From Mesorhizobium shangrilense (GTDB lineage Bacteria > Pseudomonadota > Alphaproteobacteria > Rhizobiales > Rhizobiaceae): a DNA stretch of 64,000 bases. Positions 25,057 through 33,376 of the stretch are shown here, piece after piece. Both the position numbers and the translations under genes were made by a program. Under the pieces are notes generated by a model. It was not told the DNA's origin. It made no database searches and saw only the letters and a program-made list of their open reading frames with translations. Every line of letters begins with the position of its first letter. Positions within the stretch are counted from its first letter, which is position 1. The stretch spans positions 62,001-126,000 of the forward strand of contig NZ_JAQGPN010000001.1 in NCBI RefSeq assembly GCF_028826155.1. The letters are read 5' to 3'.

Positions 25057-26274
25057 TCACGCGACGCGGTAGCGGTCGACAATGTCCATGTCGAGCTCGA
25101 CGCCGATGCCGGGACGTTCCGGCACTTCCATGTAGCCGTCGACCAGCTTCTCCACCGGCTCGCGCAGGAGCTTGTGGCGCAGCGGGTTCGGCTGGTTTTT
25201 GGACCAGTCGCTCTGCATGAACTCGAAGACGAGGAAGTTGGGAAGCGATACGGCAAACTGGAGTGTCGCGGCGAGGCAGACGGCCGAGCAACTGCCGGTA
25301 TGCGGCGCGTATGGGATGTGGAACGCGCGCGACATCGCCGCGATCCTTCGCGCTTCGGTGATGCCGCCCGTACGGGAGATGTTAGGCTGCACGATGTCGA
25401 TGGCGCGGCGGCGAAAGAAGTCGCGCGATCCGAACGACATGAAGTCCGCTTCGCCGGCCGCGATGCGAATGTCCAGCGAATCCGCGAGATGCACGTAGCC
25501 GTCTATGTCGTTCGGGGCGATCGGCTCCTCGAACCAGAAAATGTCCAGCTTCTCCAACGCCCGGCCGACCTGGAGTGCGGTCGCGACGTCCTCGCTGTAG
25601 GCGCAGTTGGCGTCGACCATCAACCGGATGTCCGGTCCGACCGCATCGCGTATGGCGGCCACGAAGTCGATATCGGCCTGCGGCCTGTCGAGATTGCGGC
25701 CAATCTTGATCTTCATTGCCCTGAAGCCGCGCTCCTTGAAGCCGACGGCCTGCGCGATCACTTCGTCAAATGCCCGGAAACGGAGGGAAGACGCATAGGC
25801 GGCCAGGCGGTCATGGTGGCGACCGCCGAGCAGCGTATAGAGGGGCAGGTCGAGGAATTTTCCGGCGAGATCCCACAGCGCGATGTCGATGCCGCTGATC
25901 GCCTCGACGAACATGCCGCGGTTGTGGCCGCGGTTCATCATCACGCCGAACAGCAACTCCCATATCGCCTCGCGATCGAGCGGGTCGCGCCCGACAAGGA
26001 TCTTCGCAATGTCCTCGATAATGGCGCGCGTGGCCGTCGGCGCCAGCCTGACCATGCATTCGCCGACGCCCGTGAGACCACAATCCGTCTCGATGAGGAC
26101 CAGCGTCGTGCGGTAGCCGCTGAAGATGACGTCGGTCAGGTCGGCGGCGTGCGGCACGGCGACCGGCGCATCGATCTCGTCTTCGATGGGGACATAGAGG
26201 CTGATCGGCGTCACCTTGGTAATGCGCATCCGCGGGCGCGTCGAAGCTCGCCCCAGGGCGGTGGTCGTCGTCAT
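25057..26274 (-). CDS. Mandelate racemase/muconate lactonizing enzyme family protein
   Basis: 405 residues of the enolase superfamily, a magnesium-dependent enzyme acting on carboxylate substrates by alpha-proton abstraction. Visible catalytic elements are KIKIGR (KxK base), VDANCAY (first metal Asp), FEEP (metal Glu), AAGEAD (metal Glu), NISRTGGI and PHTGSC (His base). Having both the KxK and the His base is typical of the mandelate-racemase subgroup, which includes acid-sugar dehydratases and racemases. It lies downstream of tctA on the same strand, with a very stable hairpin between, and may process the acid imported by the Tct system. Its exact substrate is unknown. Confidence 0.9.
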   Translation of the reverse strand: MTTTTALGRASTRPRMRITKVTPISLYVPIEDEIDAPVAVPHAADLTDVIFSGYRTTLVLIETDCGLTGVGECMVRLAPTATRAIIEDIAKILVGRDPLDREAIWELLFGVMMNRGHNRGMFVEAISGIDIALWDLAGKFLDLPLYTLLGGRHHDRLAAYASSLRFRAFDEVIAQAVGFKERGFRAMKIKIGRNLDRPQADIDFVAAIRDAVGPDIRLMVDANCAYSEDVATALQVGRALEKLDIFWFEEPIAPNDIDGYVHLADSLDIRIAAGEADFMSFGSRDFFRRRAIDIVQPNISRTGGITEARRIAAMSRAFHIPYAPHTGSCSAVCLAATLQFAVSLPNFLVFEFMQSDWSKNQPNPLRHKLLREPVEKLVDGYMEVPERPGIGVELDMDIVDRYRVA

Positions 26275-26348
26275 ATCTTTCCCCTGCTACATTTCGATGA
26301 AATCAGGCCTGTCCCCGGCGCTCGACCGCAGGTTGGCAGGTCCTCGAG

Positions 26349-26368
26349 CCGGCGCTCGAAAGCGCCGG
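26349..26368 (-). terminator. UUCG-capped hairpin after tctA
   Basis: On the minus strand CCGGCGCT, loop TTCG and AGCGCCGG form a perfect 8-bp stem with the exceptionally stable UUCG tetraloop, starting 5 nt beyond the tctA stop. There is no U-tract, so it may protect the 3' end or slow transcription rather than terminate it fully. Confidence 0.6.
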
Positions 26369-26373
26369 GCTTG

Positions 26374-27876
26374 TTACACTTGCGCGTCGCCGTTCAGGCT
26401 CTTCAGACGTCCGCGATATCGCTCGACCATCGTGAAGGCGAGGAAAGCCACGATCAGCAGCAGGATCGTCAGGGCATAGGGCCTTGTGACGAAGATCGAA
26501 TAGCTGCCGTCCGACAGCAGCATTGACCGTCTCAGGCTTTCCTCGATGATCGGGCTGAGGATGAAGGCCAGGATGAAGGACGGCATGGAATAGTCCAGTT
26601 GCCTGAGGATGAAGCACAGCATCCCTACCCCCAGGGCAAGCCACAGTTCGAAGAACAGGCTGTGCGCGGCGTAGACGCCGACGATCGACAGAGTGAGGAT
26701 GATCGGCACCAGGTAGATATTGGAGATGGTGAGCGCCCGGGCAAACATGTTCGTCACCAGACGGCCGGCGAGGTACATCGCCACCGTCGTCAGCAGGAAG
26801 CCGTAGAACAGGCCATAGGCGAGGTCCGCACTGTTGGTGAAAAGGTTCGGACCGGGCTGGATGCCGTGGATGATGAAGGCGCCGAGGATGATTGCCGTGG
26901 CGGGCGACCCCGGGATGCCCAGCGCCATCAGCGGCACAAGGTTGCCGCCCACCACGGCGTTGTTGGCGGATTCGGGCGCTGCAATGCCTTCGGGATTGCC
27001 GTGCCCGAACGTCTGCGGCGAGCGGCTCATCTTCTTTGCCTGAATGTAGGCGAACCAGGAGGCAGGCCCGGCTCCCATGCCGGGGAACAGGCCGACCAGC
27101 GATCCGATGCCCGCGCCGGTCATGGTGGGCGCGAAGATCGACTTGAACTCCTTCCAGGTGAGCCCGGTGCTGACGCGCTCCGTCGAGGCGACATAGCGCT
27201 TGTGCAGGTCGTGACTGATGATCGCGAATATTTCGGAGAAGGCGAACATGCCCGTCAGCAGCGCCACCATGCCGACGCCCTCGAGCAGCTCGAGGCGTCC
27301 GAAGGTGAAGCGCAAGGCGCCGGTGAAGGTGTCCAGTCCTATGGTTCCGACCATGAGGCCGAGTACCACCGAGATGGCGCTCTTCAGCGCGCTCTTCGAG
27401 CTTAGAGCCGCAACCGCCAGCAAGCCGGCGATGCCTATGAGAAAGAATTCAGGATCGGAGAAGCGCACCGCGAGACGGGCGAGCGGAACTGCGAGAAACG
27501 CGAGGACAAGGCCGCCGACGATGCCGCCGATCGTCGACGACAGCAGCGAATAGCCGAGGGCCTTGCCCGGCAGCCCCTGCTTGGCCATCGCGTTGCCGTC
27601 CAGCACCGTCGCAACCGCCGCCGGCGTCCCCGGAATGCCGAGCACGATCGACGATATGGAGCCGCCGTATTCCGCGCCCTGATAAGCTGCCACGAGAAGC
27701 AGGATCGAGGCCAGCGGCGACATGCTGTAGGTCAACGGCAGCAAAAGCACGATGGCGATGGTCGCTCCCAGGCCCGGCAGCGCACCTATGATCAGCCCGA
27801 CCAAGGTTCCCAGAGCGATCGCGGAGAGGTTCGCGAGTGAAAACAGGCTCGCGAAATCGAAGGCAAGAAAATCCAT
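26374..27876 (-). CDS. tctA: Tripartite tricarboxylate transporter large membrane subunit TctA
   Basis: 500 residues with about eleven helices. The TctA signatures are GTLVGLIIGALPGLGATIAI in the first helices, then YGGSISSIVLGIPGTPAAVA and a related second-half repeat GMGAGPASWFAYIQAKKMSR with ALGIPGSPATAIILGAFI. The ATG at 27874-27876 starts MDFLAFDF; the frame is open upstream but without similarity. It follows tctB after 20 nt. With TctC it imports a carboxylate or sulfonate, driven by an ion gradient. Divergent from the SuyAB-like genes. Confidence 0.94.
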   Translation of the reverse strand: MDFLAFDFASLFSLANLSAIALGTLVGLIIGALPGLGATIAIVLLLPLTYSMSPLASILLLVAAYQGAEYGGSISSIVLGIPGTPAAVATVLDGNAMAKQGLPGKALGYSLLSSTIGGIVGGLVLAFLAVPLARLAVRFSDPEFFLIGIAGLLAVAALSSKSALKSAISVVLGLMVGTIGLDTFTGALRFTFGRLELLEGVGMVALLTGMFAFSEIFAIISHDLHKRYVASTERVSTGLTWKEFKSIFAPTMTGAGIGSLVGLFPGMGAGPASWFAYIQAKKMSRSPQTFGHGNPEGIAAPESANNAVVGGNLVPLMALGIPGSPATAIILGAFIIHGIQPGPNLFTNSADLAYGLFYGFLLTTVAMYLAGRLVTNMFARALTISNIYLVPIILTLSIVGVYAAHSLFFELWLALGVGMLCFILRQLDYSMPSFILAFILSPIIEESLRRSMLLSDGSYSIFVTRPYALTILLLIVAFLAFTMVERYRGRLKSLNGDAQV

Positions 27877-27896
27877 CACAGCACCGGACAAAGGGC

Positions 27897-28355
27897 TCAG
27901 GCCAGCGAGACGCCGAGAGCAAGTTCGAAGATGAGGTAGAGCGATGCCGTGAAAGCGCCGGCGACGGCGGCCGCAACAGCTGCGGTGCGCGGCTTGCGTT
28001 CCGGCGCATAGACCATGATCAGCGCAAAGAAGAACAGCGCCGCGGGCACGTAGAACTGGCTTGCCGCCGCCCATAGGAGAAAGAACAGGCCGCTGAGAAT
28101 GATCGTCAGCGCCAACCTGCCCGCGTTTGGCAGTTCCAGCGGCTCAGCAGCTTCGGAACGATCTCTCTTGAACGACACCACGACCTGGACGCCGCACAGG
28201 ATGATCAGCAGGACGCCCAGCATGATCGGGAACTGCGCCGGCCCGAAACCGGCCCCCGGAAAGGCGGCGGCAAGTTTGTAGCTCTCAAACAGATAGTAGC
28301 ATCCCGCCAGGATGAAGCCTGCCAGGAACAGCCGGTCAGCCAGCCTCGTGGTCAT
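27897..28355 (-). CDS. tctB: Tripartite tricarboxylate transporter small membrane subunit TctB
   Basis: 152 residues with four hydrophobic helices, the standard size of TctB. The PGAGFGPAQFPIMLGVLLI segment is typical. The ATG at 28353-28355 has an excellent GGAGGAGAACGG site, so the longer upstream frame is rejected. First gene of the tctBA unit, transcribed away from the SuyAB-like genes, with 245 bp of shared control region between them. Confidence 0.9.
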   Translation of the reverse strand: MTTRLADRLFLAGFILAGCYYLFESYKLAAAFPGAGFGPAQFPIMLGVLLIILCGVQVVVSFKRDRSEAAEPLELPNAGRLALTIILSGLFFLLWAAASQFYVPAALFFFALIMVYAPERKPRTAAVAAAVAGAFTASLYLIFELALGVSLA

Positions 28356-28457
28356 CCGTTCTCCTCCCTGGACACGGAACCCGTTTCGACGTTGCTGAAG
28401 AAACGACGTTATGATTGAACGCTGAATGCGTCTTGGCAAGAGGTAATCGGATTCAAT

Positions 28458-28479
28458 GATCGATTTTGTCTTATCGATC
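28458..28479. promoter_or_regulatory. Palindromic operator candidate between tctBA and the SuyAB-like genes
   Basis: GATCGAT (28458-28464) and ATCGATC (28473-28479) are perfect inverted arms with an 8-bp spacer. The site lies in the AT-rich middle of the 245-bp divergent region, next to a TTGTCT...GATTAA promoter-like pair (17-bp spacing) that would drive the plus-strand genes. The regulator is not identified; the YeiE-like LysR protein at 33377 or an outside protein could bind. Confidence 0.5.
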
Positions 28480-28600
28480 GTTTCCTTCGATTAAACTATT
28501 CGCCTTTACGTGTTGGACTCGTCGCCTGCGGCTTGCCACGGTCGACGCTGAACCGTGGACCTCGGGGACCACCGGTAACTGCAAGGGGAGGAGTGCGCGC

Positions 28601-28882
28601 ATGGGCAAGGTCATCATCCTCGATAGCCGTGACAACGTTGCAACGGCCATCGTGGACATCGCGAAAGGCGAACGCATCGAGGCGACCTCGGGCGTCGTCA
28701 CGGCGGCGGAGGACATCCCGTTCGGGCACAAGATGGCGCTCGCGGCGATCCCCCACGGCGGCGTCATCCTGAAATACGGCGAGTCCATCGGACTGGCCGA
28801 GGGGGACATCGGCGTCGGCGCATGCGTGCACGTGCACAATGTCGACAGCCAGCGCGGGCGCGGCGATCGGGGAGGCAAGTGA
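28601..28882 (+). CDS. UxaA-family lyase small subunit (SAF domain), SuyA-like
   Basis: A 93-residue stand-alone SAF domain, equal to the N-terminal part of altronate/galactarate dehydratases but encoded separately. The motif DIPFGHKMALAAIPHGGVIL, then KYGESIG and VHVHNVDSQRG, fits both SuyA of (R)-sulfolactate sulfo-lyase and other split UxaA enzymes. An AGGGGAGGAG ribosome site precedes the ATG at 28601. Its TGA overlaps the ATG of the large subunit by one base, so the two subunits are made together. Known SuyAB splits 3-sulfolactate into pyruvate and sulfite; assignment to that reaction is inference. Confidence 0.75.
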   Translation: MGKVIILDSRDNVATAIVDIAKGERIEATSGVVTAAEDIPFGHKMALAAIPHGGVILKYGESIGLAEGDIGVGACVHVHNVDSQRGRGDRGGK

Positions 28883-30039
28883 TGAGTGAGCATGGTTTCT
28901 GGGGATATCGCCGCGCCAACGGCACGGTAGGAATACGCAATCAGGTCGCCATCCTGGCGGTGATGGATAACGTCAACGGCGTCGTCAAGAACCTCGCGAG
29001 CCTGGTGCGCGGCACGCTGCCAATCCCGGTCTGGTATGGCCGTGGCCAGTTCGGAGCAGACGACGTCCTGTTCCGCAGGACGCAGGTAGGGCTGGCGGCC
29101 AACCCCAACATCGCCTCGGTTCTGGTGATCAGCCTGGAAAAGGTTTCGGCGCAGAAGGTAGCGGCAGCCATCGCCGAGAGCGGCAAGCCGGTCGAATGGA
29201 TTTCCGTCCAGGACATCGGCGGCACGGTCGAGGCGCTGGCCGCCGGAATTCGCAAGCTCCTGCCGATGGTTTCCGCCGCGAGCGCCGAGCGGCCCGAATT
29301 CGTGCCGCTGTCGAGCCTTGTCCTCGGCGTCGAATGCGGCGGCACCGACACGACCTCGGGCATCGCCGCCAATCCGGCTCTCGGCTATGTCGCCGACCGC
29401 GTCGTCGAAAGTGGCGGCACGGTCTATCTTTCCGAAACGTCCGAATGGATGGGCGCGGAACAGGTGCTCGCAAAACGCGCCAGGAGCGAGGCGATCAGCG
29501 CCGACATCTGGGCTGCCGTGCGGCGCATCGAAGACAGCGCGGTTGCCCGCGGGGTCGACATCCGCGGCGCCAATCCGGTGCCCGACAACATTCGCGGCGG
29601 CATCACGACGATTGAGGAGAAGTCGCTCGGCGCCATCATCAAGGGTGGTACGACAGAGATCCAGGGCGTCCTAGACTATGCGGTGCCGGCAAAGGGGAAC
29701 GGGCTCTATCTGATGGACACCGCCGCTCCGGCGGCAGAATCCATGACCGGGCTCGCCGCGGGCGGCGCCCAGCTCATTCTCTTCTCGACCGGCCAGATGA
29801 ACATCATGGGCAATCTCATCGCCCCCACGGTCAAGGTGACCGGCAATCCGCGCACGGCGGAGCGGCTGCGGGACAATGTGGATGTCGACGTCTCGGCAAT
29901 GCTTCAGGGTGAGAGCCTCGAAGCGGCCGGGTCTCGGCTGCTCGATTTCACGCTGGGCGTTGCCAGCGGAAGGCTGACCAAGGCGGAGATCCTCGGCGAC
30001 GAGGACATCGCGATCAGCCGGATCGAGCCCACGGTCTGA
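28882..30039 (+). CDS. UxaA-family lyase large subunit, SuyB-like
   Basis: 385 residues of the altronate/galactarate dehydratase C-terminal family. From what I recall of SuyB, the shared features are FWGYRRANGTVGIRN at the start, GTLPIPVWYGRGQFGAD, VECGGTDTTSGIAANPALG, GGITTIEEKSLGAI and the C-terminal STGQMNIMGNLIAPTVKVTG then NPRT and DVDVS. The TGQ..N..GN pattern differs from the TGRGTP..G of true altronate/galactarate enzymes. Together with neighbouring exporter genes this favours a sulfo-lyase releasing sulfite. The ATG overlaps the small-subunit TGA. The alternative is a sugar-acid dehydratase. Confidence 0.75.
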   Translation: MSEHGFWGYRRANGTVGIRNQVAILAVMDNVNGVVKNLASLVRGTLPIPVWYGRGQFGADDVLFRRTQVGLAANPNIASVLVISLEKVSAQKVAAAIAESGKPVEWISVQDIGGTVEALAAGIRKLLPMVSAASAERPEFVPLSSLVLGVECGGTDTTSGIAANPALGYVADRVVESGGTVYLSETSEWMGAEQVLAKRARSEAISADIWAAVRRIEDSAVARGVDIRGANPVPDNIRGGITTIEEKSLGAIIKGGTTEIQGVLDYAVPAKGNGLYLMDTAAPAAESMTGLAAGGAQLILFSTGQMNIMGNLIAPTVKVTGNPRTAERLRDNVDVDVSAMLQGESLEAAGSRLLDFTLGVASGRLTKAEILGDEDIAISRIEPTV

Positions 30040-30048
30040 GGGAGCAAC

Positions 30049-31128
30049 ATGTCGTCGGTCGGTGCGGCAGAACCAAAGCAACGTTTCGCGGCGGAGGAGC
30101 TGCGCGCCTTTGCGACAGGGATGTTCGCGCACGCCGGATTGGCTGGGGAGCACGCAGCCATCGTTGCGGATGCGCTGGTCTATGCCAACCTGCGCGGGCT
30201 CGACACCCACGGCCTGGTGCGCATCCCGGCATATCTGAAGAGGATCGCAGCGGGCCTCATCAATACCCGGCCGGAGATCCGCAGGCACTCGCCGATGCCC
30301 TTCAGCAGCGTCTTCGACGCCGACAATGCAATGGGGCCGGTGGGCGCAAGGCTGGCGATGGATGCGTGCGTGGAAACGGCCGACCGTCTCGGCATCGGGG
30401 TCGCCACGGTGCGCCGCAGCAATCATTTCGGCGCAGCATCCGTCTACACCGTGCCGCCGACCGCCAAGGGCCTGATCACGGTCGTCATGTCGCCCGCCGC
30501 CCGATCGCTGGCAGCGCATGGCAGCCGCGCGCCGCTTCTCGGCACCAATCCCTTCGCCGTGGCGACACCAGCCGGCAAGTATGGCGCCTGGTCGCTGGAC
30601 ATGGCGGCGAGCGTTGCAGCGCGCGGGCACATCCGGCTTGCCGCCCAGGAAGGCAGGGCGATTCCGGAGGGCTGGGCGCTCGACCCGGATGGCGCCCCAA
30701 CCACCGATGCCCAGGCAGCGCTCCGCGGCACCATGCTGCCTTTCTCGGGCGCGAAGGGTTCCGCCCTGGCGATGATGGTCGACATTCTCGGCGGGGTGCT
30801 GTCGGGCTCTGCTTTCGCCGGCGACACCCGCGACTGGAATACGGATTTCACCGGACCCGCCGACGTCGGCCACTTCCTGCTGGCGATGAAGGTGGAAGCC
30901 TTCATGCCGCTGGCCGAATTCGAGAGCCGGATGGAGACGGCGATCGGGCGGCTGAAGGCGCTGCCGCCCGCACAGGGCTTCGACGAGGTGCGTTTTCCCG
31001 GCGAGCGCAGCGGCAATACCGAGATCGAGAGACGTCGGCACGGCATCCCGCTCAGCGTCGAGGCGGTGACGTCCTTGCGCGCGCAAGCCGCGTCATCCGG
31101 AGTGGAGTTTCCCGCGCCGCTCGCGTGA
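30049..31128 (+). CDS. Malate/L-lactate/sulfolactate dehydrogenase family (Ldh2) oxidoreductase
   Basis: A 359-residue NAD(P)-dependent enzyme of the Ldh2/MDH2 family, not related to classic lactate dehydrogenase. Motifs are ANLRGLDTHGLVRIPAYLKR, VRRSNHFGAASVY, GTNPFAVATPA and SGAKGSALAMMVDIL. Family members include ComC, an (R)-sulfolactate dehydrogenase, and ureidoglycolate and 2,3-diketogulonate enzymes. It begins 9 nt after the SuyB-like gene, so it belongs to that operon. In sulfolactate degraders a dehydrogenase of this family interconverts sulfolactate and sulfopyruvate beside suyAB, which fits here. The substrate is inferred from context. Confidence 0.87.
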   Translation: MSSVGAAEPKQRFAAEELRAFATGMFAHAGLAGEHAAIVADALVYANLRGLDTHGLVRIPAYLKRIAAGLINTRPEIRRHSPMPFSSVFDADNAMGPVGARLAMDACVETADRLGIGVATVRRSNHFGAASVYTVPPTAKGLITVVMSPAARSLAAHGSRAPLLGTNPFAVATPAGKYGAWSLDMAASVAARGHIRLAAQEGRAIPEGWALDPDGAPTTDAQAALRGTMLPFSGAKGSALAMMVDILGGVLSGSAFAGDTRDWNTDFTGPADVGHFLLAMKVEAFMPLAEFESRMETAIGRLKALPPAQGFDEVRFPGERSGNTEIERRRHGIPLSVEAVTSLRAQAASSGVEFPAPLA

Positions 31129-31142
31129 ACTACCTCATTCGA

Positions 31143-31165
31143 AATCCGATTGGCTCAATCGGATT
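31143..31165. terminator. Bidirectional hairpin between convergent genes
   Basis: AATCCGATTG (31143-31152) and CAATCGGATT (31156-31165) form a perfect 10-bp stem with a 3-nt loop in the 42-bp gap between the Ldh2 gene and the convergent ketopantoate-reductase-like gene. It can act for both strands. No strong U-run is present. Confidence 0.65.
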
Positions 31166-31170
31166 GCCGG

Positions 31171-32205
31171 TCAGATGATGCCCCGGGCGAGTTCCGGCGA
31201 TGGCTGCAGTTCACCGCGCTCGATCCGCAGGATTAACTGGTGAACCCTCCCGTGCGGCGTGGCGTCGATGCCGACGTCCCTGCCCTTTTGCGCAATGAAT
31301 CCGTTGATCGCGTCGGTTTCCGTGCGACGCCCCTTGCCGATGTCCTGCGCCATTGAAGGTCGCTGATCGCCTGAGCGCGCCCCGGCGATCTCGGCCATCC
31401 GCAGGCGGATCGCATCGATCGCGCCAGCGTCGCCCCGCTCCGCCGCGACCAGCGTGTCGAAGTCGAACCCGGTGTTGACGAGCGGGTAGCCGAGCGCGCG
31501 GCCTATGCGCACCGCCTGCCCGCCGAGACGCATGCCGAGCGCCATCGTGACCGGATCGGAATCGCGTTCCCGGCCCGTCATGCCGGTCATGGCGGACAGG
31601 CCGTTGCGCATGGAGTTGATGACCAGCTTCGACCATTTCACGCCGATGAGGTTGCCGATCGGCTTGCTGGCTTCGGCGTGGTCCAGGGCTGCAGCAATTT
31701 CCGCGCAGCGGGCAGGATCGGCGCCTTCCACTGCGCCGACGCTGATATCGCCCTTCGGCGACATCCTCCTGACGTGGGCCGGTCCGACGAGTTCGCAGGC
31801 GAGAGCATTGATCGCGCAGCCATAGGTGCGGCGGGCGCCGGCAATGGAGGCTATCGCACCTTCATTTATCGCGTTCTGTAGCGACACGACCACGCCATCG
31901 TCGGCAAGATAGGGAACGACGAGCTGCGTCGCCCAAAGGGTATCGTAGGACTTGACCGCGATGAAGGCGATGTCGATGGGCCGCTCCCGAACGAAGCCCT
32001 GGACATCGCCGATATGCCTTATGTCAGCGGGTACGGTGAAGCGTTCGCCGGACAGCCCCTCCACGGTCATCCCGTCGCGGCGCACTTTCTCGACATGCTC
32101 GGGCCAGGCATCGATCAGCGTGACGTCCAGCCCAGCCCGAGCCATGTGCGCGCCGAAATAGCCGCCGATGGCGCCGGCGCCCACGATCACGATCCGAGCC
32201 GACAT
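31171..32205 (-). CDS. Ketopantoate reductase (PanE/ApbA) family dehydrogenase
   Basis: 344 residues. The Rossmann start VGAGAIGGYFGAHMARAG (8-25) and AVKSYDT identify the ApbA/PanE fold; the C-terminal all-helical half contains GVKWSKLVINSM, typical of the family. True pantoate synthesis is doubtful because the gene sits inside a catabolic cluster; such relatives often reduce or oxidise other 2-keto/2-hydroxy acids. Here it could be the partner of the Ldh2 enzyme in interconverting a 2-hydroxy acid. It lies 32 nt after the YeiH-like exporter gene on the same strand. Confidence 0.87.
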   Translation of the reverse strand: MSARIVIVGAGAIGGYFGAHMARAGLDVTLIDAWPEHVEKVRRDGMTVEGLSGERFTVPADIRHIGDVQGFVRERPIDIAFIAVKSYDTLWATQLVVPYLADDGVVVSLQNAINEGAIASIAGARRTYGCAINALACELVGPAHVRRMSPKGDISVGAVEGADPARCAEIAAALDHAEASKPIGNLIGVKWSKLVINSMRNGLSAMTGMTGRERDSDPVTMALGMRLGGQAVRIGRALGYPLVNTGFDFDTLVAAERGDAGAIDAIRLRMAEIAGARSGDQRPSMAQDIGKGRRTETDAINGFIAQKGRDVGIDATPHGRVHQLILRIERGELQPSPELARGII

Positions 32206-32237
32206 TTATCTCCTCCCCCAGAGACGATCCCGTATGC

Positions 32238-33263
32238 CTAGTAGCCGAACAGCTTGAGCGCGGCGAGACCGAACACCGCGATGAACAGCCAGCCGAATAC
32301 TCCCAGCAGCAGCGGCTTCGCGCCCTTGGCCCGCAGCCGTCCCGCATTGATCTGAAGACCGATGGCGGCGAGGGCGGAGGCCAGAAGGAAGTTGGTCACC
32401 AGCCCGACATTCTCGGCGACGATCGCCGGCAGCTCCACGGCGCTGTTGACGATGACCATGCAGACGAAGCCCAGCACGAACCATGGCACCGGCGTCTCGG
32501 CCCGCGCCTCGCCTTCTCCGCGCGAAGTCGCGAACACGGCCATGCCCAGCACCAGCGGGGCCAGCATCACGACCCGCGTCAGCTTCGAGACGGTGCCGTA
32601 CTGGCCCGCCGCATCACTGTGCTGGAATGCTGCGGCCGCAACCTGCGCGACTTCGTGCACCGTGGCGCCGACCCACAAGCCGAAGCCAACATCGTCGAGA
32701 CCCAGCGGCTGTGCCAGCAACGGGTAGACGAACATGGATATCGAGCCGAGGATGCTCACACAGGCAATGGCATAGGCCACATCCTCATCGCTGCCCCGGC
32801 TCACGGTATTGGCTGCGACGACTGCAGAAGCGCCGCACACCGCCGTTCCGGCCGCTATGAGGTCGGTCAGGGCGCGGTCGACGCCCAGCGCGCGGCCGGC
32901 GAGGCGAATGGCGAAAAAGGTCGCCAGCAGCGTTGCGGCGAGAATAGCGACCGCGCCGCCGCCCAGGCTCAGCACCTGGGTCAGCGTGAGCTGCAGGCCC
33001 AGCAGCACGATGCCAAGCCGCAGCAGCCGCTTGGCCGAGAACGCGATGCCCGGCAGCGCCGACGCAGGCGCGCCCCACAGGTTCTGGACGGCAATGCCGA
33101 CGACAATCGCAAGGATCATCGGGCTGAGGCTGCTGATGCCCGACAAGCTCCTGAACGTCAGGCACGCGGCGGCAATCGTCGTCGCCAGGACGATGCCCGG
33201 CAACAGCGGAAATTGGCGCACCAGGCCAATAGGAGCGTCCCTTACTTCCGACTGCTGCGACAC
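32238..33263 (-). CDS. YeiH-family putative sulfate/sulfite exporter
   Basis: 341 residues, about ten membrane helices. The YeiH/UPF0324 pattern is clear: PMILAIVVGIAVQNLWG, RLLRLGIVLLGLQLTLTQVL, AAGTAVCGASAVVAANTV and GATVHEVAQVAAAAF. This family is often found beside genes that release sulfite from organosulfonates and is commonly called a sulfate exporter; transport has rarely been shown directly. It is divergent from a LysR gene of the YeiE/CysB-like type, the same gene pair as in Escherichia coli. Its presence supports the sulfo-lyase reading of the neighbouring genes. Confidence 0.9.
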   Translation of the reverse strand: MSQQSEVRDAPIGLVRQFPLLPGIVLATTIAAACLTFRSLSGISSLSPMILAIVVGIAVQNLWGAPASALPGIAFSAKRLLRLGIVLLGLQLTLTQVLSLGGGAVAILAATLLATFFAIRLAGRALGVDRALTDLIAAGTAVCGASAVVAANTVSRGSDEDVAYAIACVSILGSISMFVYPLLAQPLGLDDVGFGLWVGATVHEVAQVAAAAFQHSDAAGQYGTVSKLTRVVMLAPLVLGMAVFATSRGEGEARAETPVPWFVLGFVCMVIVNSAVELPAIVAENVGLVTNFLLASALAAIGLQINAGRLRAKGAKPLLLGVFGWLFIAVFGLAALKLFGY

Positions 33264-33315
33264 CGCGATCTCCAGACTGCAATTAAAACACCGGAGGTCT
33301 TTGGCCTTGCGCGAT

Positions 33316-33372
33316 CAATCAATCCAACGGATATTTATGCTCAGAACGTTCGGTTTTTTCGAATATTGATTG
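33316..33372. promoter_or_regulatory. Distant inverted repeats in the YeiH-LysR divergent promoter
   Basis: CAATCAAT (33316-33323) and ATTGATTG (33365-33372) are perfect inverted copies 41 bp apart in the 113-bp gap between the exporter and its divergent LysR gene. The spacing is compatible with a LysR tetramer contacting two sites. The right copy lies just before the LysR start, so it could allow autorepression. Confidence 0.4.
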
Positions 33373-33376
33373 GCAG

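Noticed and set aside
28466..28600. An upstream extension of the SuyA-like frame
   Set aside because: No similarity, no ribosome site, and it would cover the promoter and the palindromic operator; the ATG at 28601 has AGGGGAGGAG before it.
28601..30039. Reading the pair as altronate or galactarate dehydratase
   Set aside because: The C-terminal TGQ..N..GN and NPRT/DVDVS pattern and the exporter genes fit a SuyAB-type enzyme better; I kept the family-level name because it cannot be proven here.
31171..32205. PanE for pantothenate synthesis
   Set aside because: Family fold is right but the gene sits in a catabolic cluster without pan genes, so a general 2-keto/2-hydroxy acid role is more likely.
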